The translations under genes and the position numbers were made by a program. 64,000 bases of DNA from Pseudoalteromonas sp. T1lg48 (GTDB lineage Bacteria; Pseudomonadota; Gammaproteobacteria; Enterobacterales; Alteromonadaceae). Where the stretch lies: contig NZ_PQCC01000001.1 of the NCBI RefSeq assembly GCF_002964785.1, forward strand, positions 186,001 through 250,000, in the 5' to 3' direction. Shown in pieces: positions 17,759 through 26,882 of the stretch (positions are counted from its first letter, which is position 1; each line of letters starts with the position of its first letter). The notes beneath the pieces are model-generated. The model searched no databases. It saw nothing but the letters and a program-made list of their open reading frames with translations, and was not told the DNA's origin.

Positions 17759-20392
17759 CTATTTACAAAGCCGTTGTGGCTGGCTTAACCGCGCCGTAAA
17801 TTGCGGATAAGCACATAACGGCTTGAACCAGGGTAGGACAAACCAATTGCCGCTGTAGCCCGCCTGCATCGCCTTTTGCACATAGTACAACGCCGAGTGT
17901 TCATCTCCGGTTGCGGCGTAAACAATAGCCGCGGCGTAGTGAATATCGGCCAGCTCCTGCCCCAGTTCCAAACTGGTCTTTATGGCGGTAGTTGCCCGTT
18001 GATAATCCCCTAGATGAGCATAGGCCTGGGCCCTATCCGACCAAGAGTAGGCCGACTGTTCGCCATTATTTACATCGATCACCTGCTGATAATATTTACG
18101 CCCCGACGCCAGTTGCCCCGCCAGGGTTAGTGCATCCGCATAATTTAAGGTAATGGCCGAGTTATTTGGCGCCAGGTTGTGCGCTTGGGCGGCCATGGTT
18201 TGCGCCTGCTGATATTGTTGCGAGTACAGATAGGCCAGGGCAAGATTCGCCAGTATGGTGGTGTTGGCGACATCCTTGGGGTCTAAGGATTCCTTAATGA
18301 TCGCCTCATAGCGTTGAATAACGGTAGCAAAATCACCGCGGGTAAGCGCCAGCGCAGCCAATAACTTCTGTGCATCCCCGTCCAACGGCAGCTTATTGAC
18401 TACATCGTCGAGCAAGGATTGCGCCGAGTCGCTGTCCCCCATGCTATAGAGCAAGGTGGCCAGCTTCTTCTGCACATTCAGATTCGGACGCATCATCAAG
18501 GAGCGCTCCAAAGCCTCGCGCCCTTTCTCTCGCTCCCCTTGTGCCAGATACCAGGAGGCTTGCAGGTTTAAAAACTCCGCCTCAACTCCGCCTAACTGAC
18601 GTAATTGCGCCAGGTAATGGGACGCCTCTTCGATTTCGCCCTGAGCCAAGGACAATAAAATACGATTGCTATAATAACTGGGGCGGCGCTGATATTGCCC
18701 CGGCGCCTGATTGAGTAAACCCAGTACCTGGTCAACATATTCATCCCTACCGGTAATATTATCAAGCTGCAACGCCAGCTCCCGCGCCAGTGTGTAGCCC
18801 ACATCAAAGTGCGGCTGCGTGCTCAGCAGCGCCATAATATCGCTAAACAGCTGCTCGCTGATCTCGCCATTCTGATAATAGCGGTTGTAATAATTAAAGA
18901 ACTGCTCTTGCAGTGCTTGCTTGTCCTGCTCATCAAAAGTCGCTTCATGGGCAAACAGGCTGGCACCATAAAAGCGTGCCGATTCATGCACATTGCGGGT
19001 ATCGACCAGATCCGTTTGCCACTGCCTGGTTGCCACTAGCTGCCAGTCTGGCGCTTCCAGGCGGCTGATTTCAATGCTGCAGTAGCGCTGCTGGCAAACC
19101 GCCGAACTGGTGATAAAAACGCTTGCCCCAGTGTAATCGGCGAGCATTTGAAAATAGGTTTTCGGGTCTTGTAAGCGCGTTGCCTCGACCCCTTTAGCCA
19201 ACATCAACAACTCCGTATGGCTAACCAGGTGTTCATTTTGCGACGCCAATTGCTGCCACAAAGCACTTTGAATAGAACCGCTGAGCGTCCCCTGATAGTA
19301 AGCAAACTCGGGGGCTTGGATCTGCACCTGGGTCGGTAGGATAGCCACCACCGGCGCCTTAATTAGGTAGTCACGAAACAGGTAAAGGGCCACCAGCAAG
19401 GCGGTGATCAGGGTGAGGGTTATGCCATAATACCAAGCCTGCTGAGCGCGTTTTGAGTCCGATTGAGCCCGGCCTGTAGGCGTGTCTGAGGATGAAGTAT
19501 CGGGTGCAACCGGGTCATTAGGCTCCCCCAAAAATGACGTCTCTAGCGGCTCTGTTTGCTGTGCCAAAATGGCCTGCTGTACCTGCAGCTGCAATATTTG
19601 TTCAAGCTGGGTGCTCAGCGCCCCGCGGCGTAAATTAACGCGCTCTGCAGGCTCTACCGCTAAACCTTGAGCGAGGATATGGAGCAGCGGCTGCGGCAGA
19701 TAGTCGGAAAACGCGTTGAGATCAACAAAGCGTCCAGCACAGATGGCCTGAGCCAGGTCTTGTTCACTGCCATTGCCTTGCCCGATATAAGGATGCTGCC
19801 CCGTCAGTAACTCAATGGCAAGCACGCAAAAAGAAAACCAGTCGCTGTTATTGCTCAGCGCCTGAGAACGGATCTGCTCCGGAGCCATATAGCCCTGGGT
19901 ACCGGCGCTGGCACTGGCCGTGGCATTTGCACCAATGAATTCGGCAATGCCGAAATCGGCGACTTTCACCGCCCCCGACTCACTGATCAGAATATTGCTG
20001 GGTTTTAAATCTCGATGAATGATGCCATTGCGGTGGGCATGTTCCAAGCCTTTGGCGATATCGATCAACAGGGAGAGCTTTTGTTCAAGACTGAGTAAAT
20101 GCTGCTTTTGATACTGCAACAGGTTTTTGCCTCGGCAAAATTCCATAACCAGGAAGTGTGTGCCCTGATCTTCTGCACAATCAAATACTTGAATAATGTT
20201 GGGATGATTTAATCGGGCTAAAAATCGCGCCTCGCTCAGGGCGTCGGCTGTGTCTACGGCGCTCAGCTCGGTCTGCGCCAACACCTTCAACGCGACCGTA
20301 CGCTCCAGCTTGGTATCGAAGGCCTCATAAACGGTACCCATGGCACCTTGGTATACCCGCTGCTTGATCTCGTAGTGTGCTAACTTCTGCAT
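17759..20392 (-). CDS. Membrane Ser/Thr protein kinase with C-terminal TPR region
   Basis: 877 residues. Residues 7-265 form a Hanks-type kinase domain with all key motifs: glycine-rich loop (YQGAMGTVYEA), Lys36 in VALKVL, HRDLKPSN (126-133), DFG (146-148) and APEQ (170-173). A Ser/Pro/Asp-rich linker leads to one membrane helix (about 320-340). The rest is expected outside the cytoplasm and ends in several TPR-like repeats (about 560-870, e.g. NLALAYLYSQQYQQAQTMA). The layout suggests that an envelope signal or partner bound by the TPR part controls the kinase. The gene is 14 nt after the FHA gene, whose domain type binds phosphothreonine. Confidence 0.9.
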   Translation of the reverse strand: MQKLAHYEIKQRVYQGAMGTVYEAFDTKLERTVALKVLAQTELSAVDTADALSEARFLARLNHPNIIQVFDCAEDQGTHFLVMEFCRGKNLLQYQKQHLLSLEQKLSLLIDIAKGLEHAHRNGIIHRDLKPSNILISESGAVKVADFGIAEFIGANATASASAGTQGYMAPEQIRSQALSNNSDWFSFCVLAIELLTGQHPYIGQGNGSEQDLAQAICAGRFVDLNAFSDYLPQPLLHILAQGLAVEPAERVNLRRGALSTQLEQILQLQVQQAILAQQTEPLETSFLGEPNDPVAPDTSSSDTPTGRAQSDSKRAQQAWYYGITLTLITALLVALYLFRDYLIKAPVVAILPTQVQIQAPEFAYYQGTLSGSIQSALWQQLASQNEHLVSHTELLMLAKGVEATRLQDPKTYFQMLADYTGASVFITSSAVCQQRYCSIEISRLEAPDWQLVATRQWQTDLVDTRNVHESARFYGASLFAHEATFDEQDKQALQEQFFNYYNRYYQNGEISEQLFSDIMALLSTQPHFDVGYTLARELALQLDNITGRDEYVDQVLGLLNQAPGQYQRRPSYYSNRILLSLAQGEIEEASHYLAQLRQLGGVEAEFLNLQASWYLAQGEREKGREALERSLMMRPNLNVQKKLATLLYSMGDSDSAQSLLDDVVNKLPLDGDAQKLLAALALTRGDFATVIQRYEAIIKESLDPKDVANTTILANLALAYLYSQQYQQAQTMAAQAHNLAPNNSAITLNYADALTLAGQLASGRKYYQQVIDVNNGEQSAYSWSDRAQAYAHLGDYQRATTAIKTSLELGQELADIHYAAAIVYAATGDEHSALYYVQKAMQAGYSGNWFVLPWFKPLCAYPQFTARLSQPQRLCK

Positions 20393-20406
20393 TACCGCTA
20401 GCCCTA

Positions 20407-21387
20407 CTAGTTAGAAGCGCTGTTGATTGCGCCCTCGAGTTGGTGACCCTTGTAAATCTCGAAGTTACTGGCGTTAAAGCGCACCTTGCGCAGCTTACGT
20501 TCAATAACATGATCCGCCCCTTCCACATGAGCCAGGGCATCGCTAAATTGTTTGCGGGCGCGATGAATTTGAATATTAAGATAGCGGGAATCTATGCCTA
20601 AGTCTTTGGCGATCACTTCGGTATCAACCCATCCCTGGCTTAGCTCATGCACGCCCTTAGCCGCGTCCTGCGCCCTATAGCGCGCCAAGTTCAGAGTAAG
20701 ATAATGATGGCAACGCTCACCCAGGTCGACCTCTTCATTAGGGCCTTTAATCACCAGCTCCGCCGACTCTTCATCTAAAGTAAGGTTGAAAATAAAGTTA
20801 AGATCCGCCAGTTTCACGCTGGCCACATCACGCATGGCGGTTGCCGCCTCGCTATGGCTTAAGTGCAATTGATAGGTATGGCGACTGTCGCTCACCCTGT
20901 CATGCTCTATGATAATGGTGTGCTCAAGCAGCGGTCCGTCGAGGCGTTCAAAACACCAAAAGCCGCTCTCACGCTGAATAAATACGGCAATTTCCGGCTG
21001 CTCATCTGGGATCAGATTATAGCTGCTAAGGGGTATATGTTGCTCGGTAGGCCGTTGCAATGAGTTGAGAATAATCAGCATATCTTCGGGCTTATCGAGA
21101 TTGGCAACCCGATAACCGCTGCAGCTATTGCCGGGAAAGGTAAGCAGATCATTGCAATGCAATATCTCTGGGCGATCTTTTTCCAAGCGTTTCGAGTTCA
21201 ACCAGGTGCCATTACGACTTAGATCGCGGATCTGCCAATGACTCCCCTGCCACTCGATAATACAGTGAATTTTCGACACGCTGGGCTCAACAACTAGGGT
21301 ATCGACGCTATATTGAAAGCGACCAAAACTATGGTGGGCATGCAGGTAGATCACATTGTCCGTATCTAGTTCGATAAGGTAAGCCAT
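20407..21387 (-). CDS. FHA-domain protein with C-terminal winged-helix region
   Basis: 326 residues from ATG 21387 (GGGAG site 6-7 nt upstream; the frame extends five codons further up without support). The N-terminal FHA domain shows the expected conserved residues: SVSKIH (Ser and His), then DLSRNGTWLNSKRL. The C-terminal third (about 215-290; ARYRAQDAAKGVHELSQGW, then DLGIDSRYLNIQIHRARKQF) looks like a helical DNA-binding or winged-helix module. FHA domains bind phosphothreonine, so this is a likely substrate or adaptor of the kinase encoded immediately downstream; that is inference from gene order. Confidence 0.82.
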   Translation of the reverse strand: MAYLIELDTDNVIYLHAHHSFGRFQYSVDTLVVEPSVSKIHCIIEWQGSHWQIRDLSRNGTWLNSKRLEKDRPEILHCNDLLTFPGNSCSGYRVANLDKPEDMLIILNSLQRPTEQHIPLSSYNLIPDEQPEIAVFIQRESGFWCFERLDGPLLEHTIIIEHDRVSDSRHTYQLHLSHSEAATAMRDVASVKLADLNFIFNLTLDEESAELVIKGPNEEVDLGERCHHYLTLNLARYRAQDAAKGVHELSQGWVDTEVIAKDLGIDSRYLNIQIHRARKQFSDALAHVEGADHVIERKLRKVRFNASNFEIYKGHQLEGAINSASN

Positions 21388-21555
21388 ATCCGCTCCCAGC
21401 ACCTGTCCCTATAAGAATTGTTGTAACTGACATTTTGGGCTTTTTTTTAGAAAAAAGAAACAACTGCTTTACAAGTCGGCCACAACCCCACTGGGATAAT
21501 TAGCTTTTCACTTATAAATCAAATTGATAGCTTATTTTTCATTGCGCAGGGCGGG

Positions 21556-21588
21556 AAAATAACAACAAAGGCGGCTTCTCACCGCCTA
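21556..21588 (-). terminator. Terminator overlapping the alr stop codon
   Basis: On the minus strand GGCGG (21582-21586 complement) pairs with CCGCC (21570-21574 complement) around a 7-nt loop and is followed by a T-rich run. The stem begins inside the alr stop codon, an economical but unusual placement. Confidence 0.65.
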
Positions 21589-22665
21589 GTTTAGATACTG
21601 GTAGGTAACCCGTGGAGTGATATTGCACAGCAATTCATAGGGGATAGTGCTGGCGCAGGTGGCAATTTCTTCGATGCCGAGCTCGGCGCCCCACATGATG
21701 GCGTCATCACCCACCGCCACGCTCTGGTTATCGGCGCCTATATCTACGCTGATCATGTCCATGGAAACCCGTCCCACCAAGGGATAACGACGACCGTTGA
21801 TAAGCACCGGGGTGCCGTTTTCGGCATGGCGCGGGTAGCCGTCACCATAGCCAATGGCGACCACCGCTAACCGGGTATCGGCACTGGCATGCCAATGACC
21901 GCCATAGCCCACCGGCTCGCCTTTCTTAACTCGGCGCACGGCGATGACTTCGCTGGTCAGGCTCATAACCGGCTTTAGCCCCAGCTCGGAGGACGTTTTC
22001 CCCTGCACCGGCGATACCCCGTACAGCATTAACCCTGGGCGTACCCAGTGGCCATGACTTTGCGGATAATTGATAATGGCGGCAGAGTTAGCCAGACATA
22101 GGGGGTTCTGCTTATCGCTGACCAGGGTGGTAAAAGTGGCCAGCTGAGTTTGGTTATAGCTGTTATCCAGCTCATCGGCACAGGCGAAGTGGGTCATCAG
22201 ATGAAGCTGTTCATGCACATTCTCACAGCCCTTAAGACGTTGATAAAACTGCTCGAATTGCTCAGGCTCAATACCGAGGCGATGCATACCGGTGTCGACC
22301 TTTAGCCACACCTTGATCTGCCCATTTAACTGCGCCTGCTCCAGCGCCGCTAACTGGTATTCATCATGAACTATGGTTTGAAAATTGTTGGCCAGCATGA
22401 TGTCGATATCACTGGCCTTAAAAAAGCCCTCAAGCAGCACGATGGGCTTGGTTATACCGCCGGTACGCAGTGCCAAGGCCTCTTCAATGCGGGCCACGGC
22501 AAAGGCATCTGCCCCGGCCAGTTGCTGGGCTATAGGCACCAGACCATGGCCATAGGCATTGGCCTTCAGTACGGCCATCACCTGGCTGTTGGGAGCCAGT
22601 TCTTTAACCCGGGCGAGATTGGCTCGCAGCGCAGAAAAATCAATTGTTGCCGTAGCCAACGCCAT
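21586..22665 (-). CDS. alr: Alanine racemase
   Basis: 359 residues, PLP-dependent enzyme producing D-alanine for peptidoglycan. The PLP Lys is in AVLKANAYGHG (about residue 34), and the C-terminal beta domain contains GYGDGYPRHAENGTPV and VGRVSMDMISVD. It follows dnaB by 5 nt on the same strand, the common dnaB-alr order. The terminator overlaps its stop. Confidence 0.97.
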   Translation of the reverse strand: MALATATIDFSALRANLARVKELAPNSQVMAVLKANAYGHGLVPIAQQLAGADAFAVARIEEALALRTGGITKPIVLLEGFFKASDIDIMLANNFQTIVHDEYQLAALEQAQLNGQIKVWLKVDTGMHRLGIEPEQFEQFYQRLKGCENVHEQLHLMTHFACADELDNSYNQTQLATFTTLVSDKQNPLCLANSAAIINYPQSHGHWVRPGLMLYGVSPVQGKTSSELGLKPVMSLTSEVIAVRRVKKGEPVGYGGHWHASADTRLAVVAIGYGDGYPRHAENGTPVLINGRRYPLVGRVSMDMISVDIGADNQSVAVGDDAIMWGAELGIEEIATCASTIPYELLCNITPRVTYQYLN

Positions 22666-22670
22666 AAATA

Positions 22671-24050
22671 TTAGTACTCATCATCCATTGCCGGTCCGGC
22701 ATAATTGTCGAAACGTGAGTATTGCCCCTGGAAGGTTAACCTGACCTTACCGATAGGGCCGTTACGCTGCTTACCGATAATGATCTCTGCGGTGCCCTTA
22801 TCATTACTGTCTTCGTTATACACTTCGTCACGATAGATAAACATGATCAAGTCGGCATCCTGCTCGATTGAGCCCGATTCACGTAAGTCAGAGTTTACCG
22901 GACGCTTATCGGCCCGCTGCTCCAGCGTACGGTTAAGCTGCGATAAGGCGACCACAGGGCATTCCAGCTCTTTGGCCAAGGCCTTTAGAGAGCGTGAAAT
23001 TTCGGCGATCTCTAGTGTCCGGTTATCCGACAGGCTAGGAACACGCATCAACTGCAGGTAGTCGACCATGATCATACTGATACCGCCGTGATCGCGGGCG
23101 ATGCGACGAGCGCGTGAGCGTACATCGGTAGGCGTTAACCCTGAGGCATCATCGACGTACATCTTGCCCTTTTCAATCAGCAGACCCATGGTGGATGACA
23201 GGCGCGCCCAATCATCATCGTCCAGCTGACCGGTACGTACCTTGGTTTGGTTAATACGCCCTAATGAGGCCAACATACGCATCATGATCTGTTCCGAGGG
23301 CATCTCCAAGGAGAAGATCACCACCGGCTTATCGCGCGTCATGGCGGCATGCTCGGCCAGGTTCATGGCAAAGGTGGTTTTACCCATTGATGGACGGGCG
23401 GCAACGATAATCAGATCCGAAGGCTGCAAACCAGCGGTCATCTTATCGAGGTCGGAATACCCGGTGCTCACCCCGGTCACGCCGTCTTGTGGCGACTGAT
23501 ACAGTTCTTCAATCTTATCGACGGTTTTTTCCAAAATAGTATGGATATTCTGCGGACCTTCGGTGCTCTTGGTACGCTGCTCGGCGATTTTAAACACCTT
23601 ACTCTCGGCGAGGTCGAGCAGTTCGTGGCTGCCACGCCCTTCCGGGTTAAAGCCCGCCTCGGCAATTTCATTAGCCACACCGATCATTTCACGTATCACG
23701 GCACGTTCGCGCACGATCTGCGCATAGGCAGTGATATTCGCCGCGCTTGGCGTGTTTTTGGCAATTTCCCCCAGGTAAGCAAAGCCACCGATCCCCTCAA
23801 GCTGATTATTTTTCTCCAGGGATTCCGAGATGGTAATAAGATCGATGGGCTGCCCAGCTTCCACCAAGCGTTCCATGGCTTCGAAAATAAACCTGTGGGT
23901 GCGGGTATAGAAATCCTGAGATACCACTATCTCAGCCACACGGTCAAAGGCTTCATTATCAAGCATTAGGCCACCAAGCACGGATTGCTCGGCTTCAATG
24001 GAATGCGGGGGTACTTTTAGGCTATCAACCTGTTTATCTATCTTTGCCAT
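22671..24050 (-). CDS. dnaB: Replicative DNA helicase DnaB
   Basis: 459 residues, the hexameric 5-prime to 3-prime replication helicase. The N-terminal domain (about 14-120; PPHSIEAEQSVLGGLMLD) is followed by the RecA-like domain with Walker A (ARPSMGKTT, 218-226), Walker B (MIMVDYLQLM) and the arginine-finger region. No intein is present. It is the first gene of dnaB-alr. In many relatives dnaB directly follows rplI, whereas here about 5 kb of other genes lie between. Confidence 0.98.
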   Translation of the reverse strand: MAKIDKQVDSLKVPPHSIEAEQSVLGGLMLDNEAFDRVAEIVVSQDFYTRTHRFIFEAMERLVEAGQPIDLITISESLEKNNQLEGIGGFAYLGEIAKNTPSAANITAYAQIVRERAVIREMIGVANEIAEAGFNPEGRGSHELLDLAESKVFKIAEQRTKSTEGPQNIHTILEKTVDKIEELYQSPQDGVTGVSTGYSDLDKMTAGLQPSDLIIVAARPSMGKTTFAMNLAEHAAMTRDKPVVIFSLEMPSEQIMMRMLASLGRINQTKVRTGQLDDDDWARLSSTMGLLIEKGKMYVDDASGLTPTDVRSRARRIARDHGGISMIMVDYLQLMRVPSLSDNRTLEIAEISRSLKALAKELECPVVALSQLNRTLEQRADKRPVNSDLRESGSIEQDADLIMFIYRDEVYNEDSNDKGTAEIIIGKQRNGPIGKVRLTFQGQYSRFDNYAGPAMDDEY

Positions 24051-24120
24051 AGTGACTCAAAAGGGGAGCGAATTGCCTTATTTTATCGGCTTAGTATGGC
24101 AGTGCAACAACTGCGTGGTA

Positions 24121-24152
24121 TTTTTAAAAAAGAAGCGGGCTAAGTGCCCGCC
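24121..24152 (-). terminator. Terminator of the sigma/anti-sigma/DUF4097 operon
   Basis: Minus-strand GCGGGC - ACTTA - GCCCGC stem (24135-24151) followed by a T-rich run to 24121. It is 35 nt after the DUF4097 gene stop and ahead of dnaB. Confidence 0.8.
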
Positions 24153-24186
24153 AAGTTGGGAGTTGTTTTTTTGCTAGTCGCGTTAA

Positions 24187-25152
24187 TTAGTCGTTTTTAC
24201 GTAGGTTGGTGTTACCACTGATGGTGGTCACTTCCACTTCCGCCTCGCCCTGACCCAGAGTGAAGCTTAGGCTCTCGCCCGGACCATATTTGGCTTCAAC
24301 CGCCTTGTCTTTACTTAGCTCATTGCGAATATCGCCACCGGCATGGGCGTCTAAGTCAAAACGTGCCGACACGTTCGTTGGCAGGTATAAATCGAAGTCA
24401 CCACTGACGCTTTCGGCGCGGATTTGCGCATTGGCTTTAAGCTCTTTTACGTAGACTTCCAACTCACCATTAACGGTATTAAGCTTTAGGCTACCGAGCG
24501 TGTGAGCACGCAGCGTTAAATCACCGTTGACGTTCTCAAAGCGAATGTCCTCTGACTTGGTGGTGCTGGTCACATCGCCGTTGACCAGCGTCATGCGCAG
24601 CTGGCCCTGCGAATCAACATCATTGATATCACCATTGACCGTTTGATAACGAATATCACCGTTTAAGTTGGTGCCACTGACATCACCATTAACGGTTTCA
24701 AAAATAAGCTTGCCCGAGAGATCCTTGGCATCGATATCACCGTTGACGGTTTCAATGCGACTGTCGCTGTTAAGCTCGCTCACATCCACATCGACACTGA
24801 TGCCTTCCAGGTTTAGGGCGCTTTGCATCGGCATATATATGGTCAACTTTGAGCCCTCGCCGCTCTCATCATTGTTGTTGCCCCAGCCCCACCCCTTGTT
24901 GTAGTTCTTAGGCATTTTGACAATAAAATCGGTGCGTTGGCCGCGCGTCTCTAAGGTATAGCCTTCTGCTCTATCGTCCAGCTCGCCCTTGATTTGCAGA
25001 CTGGCCTTTTCCCAGCCCTTGATAATGATGTCGCCGCGCTGGTTGTCTATAAAGATGCGACCGTCGGCCGGCACGCTGATTTGCTCGTCAATTTTTTCAC
25101 CTGCCAATGCTAAACAAGGCACCAATGCTAGGGTATATGCTAATGCTTTCAT
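24187..25152 (-). CDS. DUF4097-type beta-strand repeat protein, exported
   Basis: 321 residues with a signal peptide (cleavage after LALA, about residue 17). The mature part is a series of short beta repeats of the form ETVNGDI / LVNGDVT / ENVNGDLT / NTVNGELEV between about 130 and 230, typical of the DUF4097 beta-helix-like adhesin family. It is expected in the periplasm or on the surface. It is 9 nt downstream of the anti-sigma gene, so it is co-transcribed with an ECF sigma factor and may be the output or sensor of that system. No adhesion function is demonstrated. Confidence 0.8.
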   Translation of the reverse strand: MKALAYTLALVPCLALAGEKIDEQISVPADGRIFIDNQRGDIIIKGWEKASLQIKGELDDRAEGYTLETRGQRTDFIVKMPKNYNKGWGWGNNNDESGEGSKLTIYMPMQSALNLEGISVDVDVSELNSDSRIETVNGDIDAKDLSGKLIFETVNGDVSGTNLNGDIRYQTVNGDINDVDSQGQLRMTLVNGDVTSTTKSEDIRFENVNGDLTLRAHTLGSLKLNTVNGELEVYVKELKANAQIRAESVSGDFDLYLPTNVSARFDLDAHAGGDIRNELSKDKAVEAKYGPGESLSFTLGQGEAEVEVTTISGNTNLRKND

Positions 25153-25161
25153 GTCGTTCTC

Positions 25162-25671
25162 CTAAATATGCTGTAATACAGTGCTTTGTTTGGGTGAATG
25201 CACTTTATTAATTAAATCAAGTTGTTGTTGGTATACTTGCGCTAACATGCCAAGCAGTGCGCGATTATTCGGGTCGTCTTCCAGCGCGGTTTTTATTGCC
25301 TTTTCCGCCTGCTCAAGTTCGGCCAGTTGTTGTTGCCAGTTATCGGTTAACGCCGGTTGCGACTGGTACTGCACCAGCAAGCTCTGCTTCTGCTGCTCAA
25401 ACACATCGCTGATCAGCGCAAACTGGGTTTGCTCTGCGCCTTGTTGCATGGGCATATTTAAGCCCACAACGGCCACCAGGATCGCCGCGGCGGCACTACC
25501 AAATGCGGGCATTACCCAGTTACGTTTTGCGGCACTGGGTTGTGCGTTACTTTGCAAATTAATGGCATGCTCAATACCGGGCCACAGGTCGCGACTTGGG
25601 CTCAACTCCTTCTCTTGCGACTGCAGTTGCTCATTTAAAAATTGGTCGAAGTCTGGTTTATTCATTTTCAT
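25162..25671 (-). CDS. Probable anti-sigma factor
   Basis: 169 residues: a cytoplasmic N-terminus (1-47) with an acidic start (KPDFDQFLNEQLQS), one membrane helix (about 50-68, FGSAAAAILVAVVGLNMPM), and a helical periplasmic part rich in Gln and Leu. There is no zinc HxxxCxxC motif. It overlaps the ECF sigma gene by 14 nt (25658-25671), which is the usual sigma/anti-sigma coupling. Assignment rests on topology and position, not on a strong sequence motif. Confidence 0.7.
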   Translation of the reverse strand: MKMNKPDFDQFLNEQLQSQEKELSPSRDLWPGIEHAINLQSNAQPSAAKRNWVMPAFGSAAAAILVAVVGLNMPMQQGAEQTQFALISDVFEQQKQSLLVQYQSQPALTDNWQQQLAELEQAEKAIKTALEDDPNNRALLGMLAQVYQQQLDLINKVHSPKQSTVLQHI

Positions 25672-26221
25672 ACCACTCCTGTAACAACCCTCGAGCGCGG
25701 TGATACTGGGATTTTGACGATCCCACCGCCATATTCATCATCTTTGCTATCTCTTCGTGGCGATAGCCTTCCACCGCGTGCAGTACGAATACCTGCCTGG
25801 CTCGCTCGGGCAAGCGTACTATCAGTTTGTCGAGACCGTTAAGCTCCTGACATTGCGCGGCTTGCTCGTGCTCCATACCCGTCTCTTCACTGCTGACGAC
25901 GCGCTGTAGCCAATTTTTTTGCTTGCGCAGATAACTGATGGCTATATTGCTGGCGACCCGGTGTAACCAGGTACTGAATTGCGACTTGCCATCAAAGCTG
26001 TTTATTTTTTGCCACAACTGCACAAACACTTCCTGGGTCACATCTTCCGCTTGAGCCTGATCGGCCACCAAGCGAAGACAGAGCGCATACACTCGCCTCA
26101 CGTGGCATTGGTACAGGACATAAAAAGCATCTTGGTCACCCTGCTGGGCTTTCTCGATGGTTTGTTGTTCCTGTTGCGCCGTTTGTGTTTGTGAGAATGC
26201 CTGTTCGGCATTAACCAACAT
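25658..26221 (-). CDS. ECF RNA polymerase sigma factor
   Basis: 187 residues from ATG 26221, supported by AGGA 8 nt upstream. An ATG three codons earlier (26230) is the alternative, and the frame is open still further without initiation signals. Sigma region 2 (DAFYVLYQCHVRRVYALCL; EDVTQEVFVQLWQKI; FSTWLHRVASNIAISYLRK) and region 4 (LPERARQVFVLHAVEGYRHEEIAKMM) are both present. It starts the operon with the anti-sigma and DUF4097 genes. A candidate self-recognised promoter lies upstream. Confidence 0.9.
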   Translation of the reverse strand: MLVNAEQAFSQTQTAQQEQQTIEKAQQGDQDAFYVLYQCHVRRVYALCLRLVADQAQAEDVTQEVFVQLWQKINSFDGKSQFSTWLHRVASNIAISYLRKQKNWLQRVVSSEETGMEHEQAAQCQELNGLDKLIVRLPERARQVFVLHAVEGYRHEEIAKMMNMAVGSSKSQYHRARGLLQEWYENE

Positions 26222-26263
26222 CCGCGTCATCCTGTTGTTGTTTATTTGCTTTGTTACTGTATT

Positions 26264-26290
26264 AGACGCACCCAAAAGTACAAAGGGTTT
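26264..26290 (-). promoter_or_regulatory. Candidate ECF-type promoter of the sigma operon
   Basis: On the minus strand AAACC (26286-26290) is separated by 17 nt from CGTCT (26264-26268), resembling the AAC and CGTC elements of ECF promoters. It sits about 35-45 nt before the sigma start codon, which would suit autoregulation. This is pattern matching only. Confidence 0.35.
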
Positions 26291-26567
26291 AAACGGTTTT
26301 AAAAAATTTTTTAATTTATTTTTCAAAGGGTCACAAAGGTGCCTTTGGCGTGGGGCTGAAAAGTTGGGTGATCGTGGTGACGATGGTACTTTGAATTGAG
26401 ATCTTGTCGGGTCGCCGACTACGACTTAGAAGAAATGCTTGGTTCAGTTCGGTGCTAATTAAGGAAATGCAAACGCTAGACTTTCTATGCTGAAAAGTTA
26501 ATCTAGCCAACATGGGATGTGGTCTAAAAGTCATAATCACGAACGGCTTTAAGCAAGGATTGAGCAT

Positions 26568-26858
26568 TTGGAAATTTTCTTTTCGCTACTATTTTTGATG
26601 TTGTTGGTTAATCTTGTTGTTATCAGCAAACTTAAATGCAAATACCCAAACGAAATAAAGTGTTGGGACTCTCCATCTGGCTTGATGAGCAACATCACCA
26701 ACGCATCATTTCTATATGGCTATATTGGCACTAGACAGTTTCGGCGTATCAAGTTGGATACAAACACAAAGATATGGTGTGAGGTTTTGTTTGTCATTGT
26801 TTGGGGTTTTCTTAGCTACTTCGGGTATATCCTGCTTCACGAACTTTACCTGTGGTAG
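26568..26858 (+). CDS. Small two-helix membrane protein, hypothetical
   Basis: 96 residues from a TTG start at 26568, with AAGGA 9 nt upstream. Helices at about 2-20 and 72-92 flank a basic middle section (FLYGYIGTRQFRRIKLDTNTK). The pattern of SP near residue 35 followed by a basic loop resembles small inner membrane proteins common in Alteromonadales, but I cannot name a family. The surrounding DNA is more AT-rich than the housekeeping genes. It precedes yidD by 24 nt. Confidence 0.5.
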   Translation: MEIFFSLLFLMLLVNLVVISKLKCKYPNEIKCWDSPSGLMSNITNASFLYGYIGTRQFRRIKLDTNTKIWCEVLFVIVWGFLSYFGYILLHELYLW

Positions 26859-26882
26859 CGAGTCAAGTATTAGGAAATAACG

